Shown: one piece after another, positions 1 to 6,414 of the stretch | Layout: every line of letters starts with the position of its first letter | Numbering within the stretch: position 1 is the first letter of the stretch | Assembly (NCBI GenBank): GCA_937988865.1 | Contig: CALKHV010000110.1 | Span: 1-15,511 of the forward strand | Source of the DNA: an uncultured Propionibacteriaceae bacterium | Lineage (GTDB): Bacteria; Actinomycetota; Actinomycetes; Propionibacteriales; Propionibacteriaceae | Direction: 5' to 3' | Length of the DNA stretch: 15,511 bases | Program-made: the position numbers and the translations under genes | Notes under the pieces: generated by a model | Database searches by the model: none | Told to the model about the DNA's origin: nothing | What the model saw: the letters and a program-made list of their open reading frames with translations, nothing else

Positions 1-93
1 GGTCCGCAGGGCGAGCGGGCACACGATCTGGAGATCCTTGCGCTCAGTGCCCGTGAGGCGTCGGCTGCCCGGGCTGCTCCGGACCGACCCTGA
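1..93 (+). CDS. possible 3' end of an upstream gene (partial)
   Basis: Frame 1 is open from the window edge to a TGA at 91-93 and would encode a 30-residue tail ending SAARAAPDRP. About two thirds of third codon positions are G or C, which is only mildly supportive, and another forward frame is also open here, so coding status is uncertain. No family can be recognised. If real, it is the C-terminus of a gene lying mostly outside the window. Confidence 0.22.
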   Translation, partial: GPQGERAHDLEILALSAREASAARAAPDRP

Positions 94-109
94 CGGACGT
101 CGCAACGTC

Positions 110-115
110 GATAAT
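110..115 (+). promoter_or_regulatory. putative -10 element for the NERD-helicase gene
   Basis: The hexamer GATAAT is one base from the TATAAT consensus and stands out in this GC-rich DNA. It lies 55 bases before the TTG start at 171, giving a leader of about 50 bases. No convincing -35 hexamer is visible 16-18 bases upstream, so this rests on the -10 alone. Confidence 0.35.
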
Positions 116-170
116 CTCTCGTGTCTGCGGCACCTGCCATTCTGGAATCCCACGACCCAGGGAGCACGAA

Positions 171-1835
171 TTGGCCCTCTGCATTCCCGACCAGCCCACC
201 TTCGTCACGCCATCTGAACGTGAGGTGTGGCAGAGGCTCCGCAAGCAACTCGGCGACGACTGCATCCTCCTGGCCAACGTCCGATTGACCGATGAGACCA
301 AGGACCACGAGGCCGACCTCGTCGTGCTGATGCCCGGCTCCGGGGTCGTCGTGGTGGAGGTCAAGGGGAGCCACGTCTGGGTCGAGGGCGATGGGCGCTG
401 GATGATCTCGCGCGGTGCCGGGGCCGAACCCATTCACCCCGTCGACCAGGCGAGGGACGCGCTCTACGCCTTGCGTCACTACGTCCAGGCCGACTCCCGC
501 TGGGGTTCGCGGTCGCGCGTCCAGTGGGGGCACCACGTGGTGCTGGCGCGCTCAAGGGTGGCGCCCGACTTCGCCGCGCCCGACTGCCCGCGCTGGCAGG
601 TCTCGGATTCGGACGACCTCGCCGACCTCGGCAGACGGATCTGGGACACCACGTCGCTCCACCGCCATGACGCTCGGGTGCCGACGGTCGATGACGTCGA
701 CCTCATCCGTGAGATCCTCATCGGTCGCCACCTGCCCTCGCGTGACCCACGCGCCGAGGCATCCGACCGCGCGGACTTCTGCGATCGCCTCACGGGCGAG
801 CAGGCAGCCCTGCTCGGTGTCACGCGCCTGTTGAACCGCCTGGAGATCCGCGGGGGAGCAGGCAGCGGCAAGACCGTGCTCGCGATCAGGCAGGCGTCCG
901 ACCTGGCGAGCGGACGCACCACGGGGACGAAGCAACGCGTGGCCATGGTCTGCTACAGCTACGGGCTGGCCCACCACCTGCGACGCGAGCTCCTGAAGGG
1001 GCCGCGATCGAACCGGCCGGCGTTCGTCGGCACCTTCGAAGACCTCGCCCGGGGCTGGGGCATCGAGATCACCGGCTCGCGCGACGATTCCGCCTACTGG
1101 GAGGAGCACCTGCCGGCACTCATGGCGGAGCGCGCGCCCGCCTTGACGGACGTCCAGCGCTTCGATGCCATCGTCATCGACGAGGCGCAGGACTTCGCCG
1201 AGGAGTGGTGGACACCGCTCGTCCGTTCCCTGCGGGACGAGGAAACCGGCGGGATCTTCGCCTACAGTGACGAGCGCCAGCGTGTCTTCGCCCGCTTCGG
1301 ACGCCCACCGATCGCGCTCGTGCCGCTCGTCCTCGACCACAATCTGCGCAACACCGTGCAGATCGCCCGGACCTTCGTCTCGCTGGCACCCACCTCGATG
1401 GTGTTGCGGGGCGGCGACGGGCCGGCCGTCGAGTTGGTCGCCACCTCGTCCGCGGACGCCCTGAGCGCCGCTGACGACCAGGTGGAACGCCTGCTGGAGG
1501 AAGGCTGGGAACCCGGTGACGTCGCCCTGTTGACCATGGGCGCGCGGCACCCGGTGCAGAAGGAGCGGCAGGAGACGCTGGGATTCTCGGCCTACTGGGA
1601 GGAGTTCTGGTCGAACGAGGACGTGTTCTACGGGCACGTCCTGGGCTTCAAGGGCATGGAACGGCGGGCGGTGGTGCTGTGCGTCAATGAGACCTCCAAC
1701 CATGCGCGCAGCAGCGAACGCCTCTACGTCGGAATGTCACGGGCCACCGATCGACTCATCGTCGTCGGCGATCCCGACGTGATCGAGAGGTGCGGTGGAC
1801 GCGACGTGATCGAGCAGTTGACGGCTGTCCGCTGA
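171..1835 (+). CDS. NERD nuclease-domain / superfamily 1 helicase-like protein
   Basis: This 554-residue protein joins an N-terminal nuclease-related domain (NERD, residues about 15-130) to a UvrD/Rep-like ATPase. The NERD core is visible as E47/D49 in HEADLVV followed by E63-V-K65, a PD-(D/E)xK-type arrangement. The motor part has Walker A GGAGSGKT (228-235), Walker B IVIDEAQD (334-341), a motif-IV-like HNLRNT with R393, and a motif-VI-like RLYVGMSRATDR (517-528). The start is TTG at 171, chosen because GGGAG at 160-164 is correctly spaced and the protein begins just before the domain. It probably binds and cleaves or remodels DNA in the cytoplasm. NERD-helicase fusions occur in DNA-repair and phage-defence settings, but no recognisable defence partner is beside it here. 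It converges on transaldolase. The domain call is firm; the biological role is open. Confidence 0.85.
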   Translation: MALCIPDQPTFVTPSEREVWQRLRKQLGDDCILLANVRLTDETKDHEADLVVLMPGSGVVVVEVKGSHVWVEGDGRWMISRGAGAEPIHPVDQARDALYALRHYVQADSRWGSRSRVQWGHHVVLARSRVAPDFAAPDCPRWQVSDSDDLADLGRRIWDTTSLHRHDARVPTVDDVDLIREILIGRHLPSRDPRAEASDRADFCDRLTGEQAALLGVTRLLNRLEIRGGAGSGKTVLAIRQASDLASGRTTGTKQRVAMVCYSYGLAHHLRRELLKGPRSNRPAFVGTFEDLARGWGIEITGSRDDSAYWEEHLPALMAERAPALTDVQRFDAIVIDEAQDFAEEWWTPLVRSLRDEETGGIFAYSDERQRVFARFGRPPIALVPLVLDHNLRNTVQIARTFVSLAPTSMVLRGGDGPAVELVATSSADALSAADDQVERLLEEGWEPGDVALLTMGARHPVQKERQETLGFSAYWEEFWSNEDVFYGHVLGFKGMERRAVVLCVNETSNHARSSERLYVGMSRATDRLIVVGDPDVIERCGGRDVIEQLTAVR

Positions 1836-1850
1836 CGTGAAGGGTCAGCG
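1830..1850. terminator. bidirectional hairpin at convergent gene ends
   Basis: CGCTGAC (1830-1836) and GTCAGCG (1844-1850) form a perfect 7-bp stem with a 7-base loop between the NERD-helicase and transaldolase genes. The left arm contains the helicase TGA and the right arm contains the transaldolase stop complement TCA. There is no U-tract on either side, which is common for actinobacterial terminators. Termination activity is inferred. Confidence 0.5.
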
Positions 1851-2951
1851 TCCGGTCTGCATCGCCTCGTCGAGCGAGGCGAGGAGGCCGTTCCACGCCA
1901 CCTCGAACTTGTCCACGCCCTCGGACTCGAGCAGGCGATCAACCGCGTCGAAATCCACTCCCACCGCCGACAGCCGTTCCATGACCTCTGCCGCGTCCCT
2001 CAGTTCGGGGTGGATCGTGTCGGGGCGGACGTCACCGTGGTCGGCGACGGCGTCCAGGGTCGCCTCGGGCATCGTGTTGACGATGCCCGGCGCGACCAGT
2101 TCGGTGACGTACAGGGTGTCCGGATAGGACGTGTTCTTCACGCCCGTGGACGCCCACAGGGGACGCTGGGGCCACGCGCCCGCTGCAGCGAGACGCTCCC
2201 AGCGCGGTCCGCTGAAGGTTGCCTCGTACTCGGCGTAGGCGAGCCTTGCGTTGGCCACGGCAGCCTTGCCGCGCAGCGCGAGTGCCTCGGGCGTCCCGAT
2301 GACCTCGAGGAGGGGATCGATCGCCGTGTCGACACGGCTCACGAAGAAGCTCGCCACCGAGGCGATGCCCGAGACGGGAAGACCCGCCGCGAGGCGATCC
2401 TCCAGTCCTGAGAGGTAGGCCTCCATGACCTGGCGATAGCGAGGGATCGAGAAGATCAGCGTGACGTTGACGCTGATGCCTTCCGAGATGGCGGTGCGGA
2501 TGGCAGGCAGTCCTTCGTCCGTCGCCGGGATCTTGATCAACAGGTTGGGCCGATCGACCTCGTTCCAGAGTTCGCGCGCCTGGGCGATGGTCGCGTCCGT
2601 CTCGTGGGCGAGCCGGGGGTCGACCTCGATGGACACGCGTCCGTCAATGCCGCCCGATCGTTGCGACACGGGGGCGAGCAGGTCGCAGGCCGCGCGGACG
2701 TCGTCGGTGGTCAGTGCACGCACGACTGCGTCCACGTCCTTGCCGGCGCCGGCGAGTTCGGCCACCTGGGACGCGTAGAGGTCCGAGCCGGTGATGGCTG
2801 CCTGGAAGATGGACGGGTTCGTGGTCACGCCGACCACGGACCTGGTGGCGATGAGCTCGGCGAGCCCCCCGCTCACCAATCGTTTCCTGGACAGGTCGTC
2901 GAGCCAGATGGCGACGCCGGCGTCGGAGAGGGCTTGCAGCGGGTTGGTCAT
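1845..2951 (-). CDS. tal: transaldolase
   Basis: Transaldolase transfers a dihydroxyacetone unit between sugar phosphates in the non-oxidative pentose phosphate pathway, in the cytoplasm. The 368-residue protein has the N-terminus usual for actinobacterial enzymes (MTNPLQALSDAG), the TTNPS motif (43-47), IEVDPRLA (108-115), and the Schiff-base lysine K140 in NLLIKIPAT. Full length matches the actinobacterial class. An in-frame ATG at 2984 exists, but the ATG at 2951 is preferred: it follows GGGAG closely and gives the family N-terminus, whereas the upstream ATG has no ribosome binding site. The gene stands alone, without the usual transketolase or glucose-6-phosphate dehydrogenase neighbours. 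It follows the small membrane protein gene on the same strand after 114 bases in which I see no clear promoter; a short 5-bp hairpin lies near 3008-3021. Confidence 0.95.
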   Translation of the reverse strand: MTNPLQALSDAGVAIWLDDLSRKRLVSGGLAELIATRSVVGVTTNPSIFQAAITGSDLYASQVAELAGAGKDVDAVVRALTTDDVRAACDLLAPVSQRSGGIDGRVSIEVDPRLAHETDATIAQARELWNEVDRPNLLIKIPATDEGLPAIRTAISEGISVNVTLIFSIPRYRQVMEAYLSGLEDRLAAGLPVSGIASVASFFVSRVDTAIDPLLEVIGTPEALALRGKAAVANARLAYAEYEATFSGPRWERLAAAGAWPQRPLWASTGVKNTSYPDTLYVTELVAPGIVNTMPEATLDAVADHGDVRPDTIHPELRDAAEVMERLSAVGVDFDAVDRLLESEGVDKFEVAWNGLLASLDEAMQTGR

Positions 2952-3065
2952 GTCACTCCCAAGAGATGCGGTCAGTGACTCCATCGTGGTTCGCGGCGTG
3001 CCCGGTGGGCAACGGCTTGCCAGATGTTGTCACCGGACCCTTACCCGCTCGACCGCGTCTGACAC

Positions 3066-3521
3066 CTACCTGCAGGCAGACGTCCCTGACAGCCGCTGCG
3101 CCAGCGCCATGGCGACGATGCCCAGCGCCAGCACCCCGCTCGTCACGGAGGTGGCTCCGTCCACGACCACGAACGACATGGGGACGGCGATGCCCGCCAT
3201 CAGGGCACAGGACGACGCGGCGCCCACCCCGGCCCCACGCAGGGGGACATACGTGGTGACCACCAGCGCCCCCAGAAGGCCCAACGCGCCGATGACGAGC
3301 GCCCACGTGATCGAGAGGGACGCGTCCAGGGTGGAGAGGTATCCGAGCACCAGCAGCGGCGTCGCGACCACCATCACGACGGTGTGGCGGGGGAGCCAAC
3401 CCTCACGCAGGCTCGCCGCGCCGCCCCGCTTGGGGAGGAGCACGGGCATCGTGGTGGGCACGCGTCCGGCCAGAAGCTGGCGCTCGTCGACCCTGGTCTC
3501 ATCTCTGGGGTTCATCGTCAT
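3066..3521 (-). CDS. four-helix integral membrane protein, unknown function
   Basis: I do not recognise a family. The 151-residue protein has a hydrophilic N-terminus of about 45 residues rich in Arg and Asp, then four hydrophobic segments at roughly 46-64, 70-92, 98-120 and 126-143, and a short tail ending SGTSACR. There are no conserved catalytic motifs. The start is uncertain between ATG 3521 and ATG 3515; AGAAG in front gives only a weak binding site. The gene begins 15 bases after the rhodanese stop on the same strand, so the two are probably cotranscribed from the promoter at 4008-4035. That context suggests a membrane partner in sulfur metabolism or persulfide handling, which is inference from position only. 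Confidence 0.7.
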   Translation of the reverse strand: MTMNPRDETRVDERQLLAGRVPTTMPVLLPKRGGAASLREGWLPRHTVVMVVATPLLVLGYLSTLDASLSITWALVIGALGLLGALVVTTYVPLRGAGVGAASSCALMAGIAVPMSFVVVDGATSVTSGVLALGIVAMALAQRLSGTSACR

Positions 3522-3536
3522 CTCGCTTCTGGACGC

Positions 3537-3968
3537 TCAGGCGGTGACGAGGGCGCGCCCGGATGACGTCCACGCGCCCACGCCCCCGCCCAGATGGTAG
3601 GCATTCGTGAAGCCGGCCGACTCCATCTGGGCCAGCGCGGCGGCCGAGCGATTACCGCTGCGGCAGTACACGGCGTAAGGCACGTCCTTGGCCAGATCGG
3701 CGATCTTCGCCGAGAAGTCGGACGCACTGACATCGATGTTGACCGCCCCGGCGATGTGGCCGCCGGCGAACTCCTCGGGCGTGCGTACGTCGACGATGAC
3801 CGTTCCGGCGCGTTGCATCGCAGCCTCGAACTCGGCCGGTTCGAGGGTGGCACCGTTGGCGGGCGGAGCGTCAGAGGTGGAGTCACCGGAAGCCGAGCTG
3901 CAGCCGAAGCCGCCCAACAACAGCGCCATCACCACGGCGAGCAGCCTCACGCCGGTCAGTCGATTCAT
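3537..3968 (-). CDS. rhodanese-domain lipoprotein
   Basis: This is a 143-residue single-domain sulfurtransferase exported as a lipoprotein. A charged start and hydrophobic stretch (residues 8-20) precede a relaxed lipobox ending GFGC with C23 as lipid anchor, followed by a Ser/Pro-rich linker to about residue 40. The rhodanese domain follows, with IVDVRTPEEFAGGHIAGA and the catalytic loop CRSGNRS, where C102 would carry the persulfide. Such proteins move sulfane sulfur from thiosulfate or polysulfide to thiols; the anchor places it on the outer face of the membrane. The start is fixed by a strong AAGGAGG 5 bases before ATG 3968. The promoter carries a CsoR/CstR-like operator, so induction by persulfide or copper is likely. 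The four-helix membrane protein follows in the same operon. Confidence 0.88.
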   Translation of the reverse strand: MNRLTGVRLLAVVMALLLGGFGCSSASGDSTSDAPPANGATLEPAEFEAAMQRAGTVIVDVRTPEEFAGGHIAGAVNIDVSASDFSAKIADLAKDVPYAVYCRSGNRSAAALAQMESAGFTNAYHLGGGVGAWTSSGRALVTA

Positions 3969-4007
3969 GTCATCCTCCTTGTGTGCGCCGAACGCGCATG
4001 CAAGGTC

Positions 4008-4035
4008 AGTGTAGCAATACCCCCAGGGGTATCAA
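4008..4035 (-). promoter_or_regulatory. sigma-70-type promoter of the rhodanese operon
   Basis: Reading the minus strand, TTGATA (4035-4030) is followed by a 16-base spacer and TACACT (4013-4008). Both hexamers are close to consensus (TTGACA, TATAAT). Transcription would start near 4001, leaving a leader of about 33 bases that contains the AAGGAGG site. The spacer is almost entirely the operator-like inverted repeat described separately. Confidence 0.6.
4017..4032. promoter_or_regulatory. CsoR/CstR-like operator
   Basis: ATACCCCCAGGGGTAT consists of 7-base inverted arms ATACCCC and GGGGTAT around a central CA. This matches the GC-tract-flanked-by-TA pattern known for operators of the CsoR/CstR family (copper- or persulfide-sensing DUF156 repressors). 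It lies between the -35 and -10 of the rhodanese promoter and upstream of the P450 gene, so a bound repressor would occlude RNA polymerase. No csoR-like gene is present in the window, so the regulator must be encoded elsewhere. Persulfide sensing is favoured by the rhodanese target; copper cannot be excluded. Confidence 0.7.
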
Positions 4036-4082
4036 TCGAGCTCGCCGATCGCCGTGTGGGAATACACAAGAGAGGAGCAACC

Positions 4083-5312
4083 ATGGACGCCAGGTCGAGC
4101 GCGAGACGGGCCGTCAAGCCGGGGGAGTCGGACGTCCCCCGAGTCGAACACGACGGCGTCGTGTGGCGCATCCGGTCCCTTGCCACCGCGAGACAGGTGC
4201 TGCGGGCTCGCGATCAGACCACCCAGGCCGGATTCACCGCCGAGTTCATCCCCAAGGGCTTCCTCAAACATCACCCCATCCTCATGTCGGACGGTCCGCT
4301 CCACGACGAGCAGCGCCGCAAGGTCGGACGCTTCCTCGCTCCCGCGGTCGTCGCCGACCGCTACACCGCCCTCATGGAGTCGAGCGCTGACGCACTGCTG
4401 GCCGAGGCCCGGCAGTCTGCCACCTTCTCACTCGACGACCTGGCGCTGTTCTACTCCGTCGAGGTCACGGCGGACGTCGTCGGCCTCACCAACTCCCCCG
4501 TGAAGAAGATGGCCCGCCGGCTGGTCACCTTCTTCCGGCAACCCCCGTTCGACCTCACCAAACCCGACCTCGGACGCTCCGGCAGGGAGTGGGCCGCAGC
4601 GGCCCGCGACGGGCTGGTGCCGATCGTCCGCTTCTACGTCGCCGACGTGCGTCCCGCGATCCGCGCGCGCCGCAAGGAACCTCGCCAGGACATCATCAGC
4701 CACCTCATCGCCGAGGGCTACACCAATGCCGACATCCTCGTCGAGTGCGTCACGTACGGCACCGCCGGCATGGTGACCACGCGGGAGTTCATCTCGATGG
4801 CGTGCTGGCACCTGCTCCAGAACCGCCCCCTGCTCGACCGCTACCTGGTCGCCGACCAACCCGAGCGCTTTGCGATCCTCAACGAGATCATCCGCCTCGA
4901 ACCGGTCGTGGGGCACCTGTACCGACGCGCCCAGGGCGACATCGAGATCACCGACGGGGACGCAACCTGGACGATCGGCAAGGGCGACCTCATCGACGTG
5001 TGCGTCCGGCAAGCCAATGCCGACCCGGACGCCGTCGGCGAGGCACCGCTCGGCCTGTGCCCGGCCCGGCCGCTGCCCTCGGGCGTCAACCAGGCCGCCC
5101 TCAGCTTCGGGGACGGAGCCCACAAATGCCCCGGCCAGCCCCTGGCAATCCTCGAGTCGGACGTCCTGCTCACCCGCCTGCTCAGACTGAATCCCCGCAT
5201 CGTCGTCGAGCCGACGCTGGGTTGGGACAACCTGATCGAGGGGTACTGGCTCCGGGGTTTCACCCTGGCTCTGGACGTGCACGCTCTTGACGTGCAGGGT
5301 GCGCAGCCCTGA
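4083..5312 (+). CDS. cytochrome P450
   Basis: This is a soluble bacterial P450 of 409 residues, a usual class I length, which would need ferredoxin and reductase partners not encoded here. The heme loop FGDGAHKCPG (342-351) places the thiolate ligand at C349. The ExxR motif is E268-I-I-R271, the C-helix has H74-D-E-Q-R78, and the I-helix oxygen-activation motif is AGMVTT (228-233). All hallmark residues are intact. The open frame extends upstream to 3594, but that part is antisense to the rhodanese gene. ATG 4083 is chosen because GAGAGGAG stands just before it and the protein then has the family length. The gene is divergent from the rhodanese operon across the CstR-like operator and converges on pirin. 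I see no clear promoter of its own. The substrate cannot be deduced. Confidence 0.93.
   Translation: MDARSSARRAVKPGESDVPRVEHDGVVWRIRSLATARQVLRARDQTTQAGFTAEFIPKGFLKHHPILMSDGPLHDEQRRKVGRFLAPAVVADRYTALMESSADALLAEARQSATFSLDDLALFYSVEVTADVVGLTNSPVKKMARRLVTFFRQPPFDLTKPDLGRSGREWAAAARDGLVPIVRFYVADVRPAIRARRKEPRQDIISHLIAEGYTNADILVECVTYGTAGMVTTREFISMACWHLLQNRPLLDRYLVADQPERFAILNEIIRLEPVVGHLYRRAQGDIEITDGDATWTIGKGDLIDVCVRQANADPDAVGEAPLGLCPARPLPSGVNQAALSFGDGAHKCPGQPLAILESDVLLTRLLRLNPRIVVEPTLGWDNLIEGYWLRGFTLALDVHALDVQGAQP
5295..5311. terminator. weak hairpin at the P450 / pirin convergent junction
   Basis: CAGGG (5295-5299) and CCCTG (5307-5311) can form a 5-bp stem with a 7-base loop at the end of the P450 gene, running into its TGA. 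The two genes end only 10 bases apart. The stem is short and there is no U-tract, so terminator function is tentative. Confidence 0.28.
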
Positions 5313-5321
5313 GGCCCGACT

Positions 5322-6302
5322 TCACTCGCGTCCGCGTCTGAAACGACGCTTGAGCCGAAGCTGCGCAGGCAACTCGGGCGCGGTGAGCCTCTCGGTCGCC
5401 CCGCGGTATCCGGCGACGCGTCCGAAACGATCGTCCGGGGCCTCGTTCCACTCCGTCCTCAAGCGAACGATGTCGTCGTGACTACGTCCGATGAAGTTCC
5501 ACCACATGACGATGCCCTCGTCGAACGGTACCCCGCCCAGGATCATGATCCTGGCGGGGGAGTCGGTCGGGTTCATGAGCCGCAGGTGGTCGAGCCCTGC
5601 GTCCCGGACGCCGAGCACCGTGTGGTCCAGCCGCACGCCGTCGAAGTCGACGTGCCCGGTGTCGACAAGGACTCCGTGCTCGAAGCCGGGATCGACCGCC
5701 GTCTCCCACGTCGTGCCAGGGGCGAGGACCACCTCCACTCCGAGCAGGGGCGTCTCGGTGTGCACCGGGGAGGTCGATCCGGCGAACGACCCCACCAGCA
5801 CCCGTGCCCGGACGCCCTCCTGTTCGACAACCTCGGGCACATGGTGCTGGAACTCACGCGTGAGGTTCTTGCGCTCATCCGGGAGCACGACCCACAACTG
5901 CACCCCGTGCAGCAGATCGCGCCGCGGGGTCGACACCTCGGAGTGCGCGATGCCGTGACCGGACGTCATCAGGTTCACCTCACCCGGACGCACCATCGCG
6001 TGGACCCCACCGGAGTCCCGGTGCTCGATCTCGCCGTCGAAGAGCCAACTCACCGTCTGCAGGCCGGTGTGAGGGTGCGGAGGCACGTCCATGCACACGC
6101 CCTGTTCGGGACCGTAGTGGTCGGCGAAGCACCAGGCGCCGACGAACGAGCGACGCAGCGATGGCAGCGTCCGTCGGACGCGCATCGCGTCCGCGCCGCC
6201 CAGGGCGACGATCTTGGGTTCGATCACCTCGACGTGCCCAGGGTCCTGATCCCCGGACGCCCGGCAGTCGATCAGGGTCGACTTCGCCTCAACGTTGCTC
6301 AT
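5322..6302 (-). CDS. pirin family protein
   Basis: Pirins are bicupin proteins that bind one Fe(II) in the N-terminal cupin; family members act as quercetin 2,3-dioxygenases or redox-sensitive regulatory partners. In this 326-residue protein the metal ligands are all visible: H76 and H78 in PHPHTG, and H120 and E122 in GHGIAHSE. The conserved LQTVSWLFDGEIEHRDSGG block (81-99) and the SGHG segment are also present. The C-terminal cupin (about 190-290) ends in a basic tail, RRFRRGRE. Start ATG 6302 has AAGGAGG just upstream. It is divergent from the P-type ATPase, sharing a 112-base region, and convergent with the P450. The family is certain; the substrate or partner is unknown. Confidence 0.93.
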   Translation of the reverse strand: MSNVEAKSTLIDCRASGDQDPGHVEVIEPKIVALGGADAMRVRRTLPSLRRSFVGAWCFADHYGPEQGVCMDVPPHPHTGLQTVSWLFDGEIEHRDSGGVHAMVRPGEVNLMTSGHGIAHSEVSTPRRDLLHGVQLWVVLPDERKNLTREFQHHVPEVVEQEGVRARVLVGSFAGSTSPVHTETPLLGVEVVLAPGTTWETAVDPGFEHGVLVDTGHVDFDGVRLDHTVLGVRDAGLDHLRLMNPTDSPARIMILGGVPFDEGIVMWWNFIGRSHDDIVRLRTEWNEAPDDRFGRVAGYRGATERLTAPELPAQLRLKRRFRRGRE

Positions 6303-6323
6303 CGTGCCTCCTTGGACGGGGCC

Positions 6324-6329
6324 AGCCTA
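6324..6329 (-). promoter_or_regulatory. putative -10 element for the pirin gene
   Basis: On the minus strand TAGGCT lies 22 bases before the ATG at 6302, so transcription would start about 10-15 bases before the start codon with AAGGAGG between. It fits the TANNNT pattern seen in front of several genes here. No good -35 is visible. Confidence 0.35.
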
Positions 6330-6376
6330 TGTCGAGGGGTGGCCCACCAAGGTCCGAACGCGTGGCATCGTGGAAG

Positions 6377-6382
6377 TAGGGT
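6377..6382 (+). promoter_or_regulatory. putative -10 element for the P-type ATPase gene
   Basis: TAGGGT lies 33 bases before ATG 6415 and would give a leader of about 25 bases containing AAGGAG at 6403-6408. It is the same hexamer found before the CBS gene. No clear -35 is visible. Confidence 0.35.
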
Positions 6383-6414
6383 CTGCGGCGCCTCGACCGA
6401 CGAAGGAGAGGATC

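Noticed and set aside
552..1703. Minus-strand open frame (383 codons) opposite the NERD-helicase gene
   Set aside because: It is a shadow of a gene with intact nuclease and helicase motifs and has no ribosome binding site or family signature.
3008..3021. Short hairpin GGCAA/TTGCC upstream of transaldolase as a terminator
   Set aside because: A 5-bp stem with no flanking U-tract in GC-rich DNA is expected by chance.
3594..4082. Upstream extension of the P450 frame
   Set aside because: It runs antisense through the rhodanese gene; the ATG at 4083 has a good ribosome binding site and gives normal P450 length.
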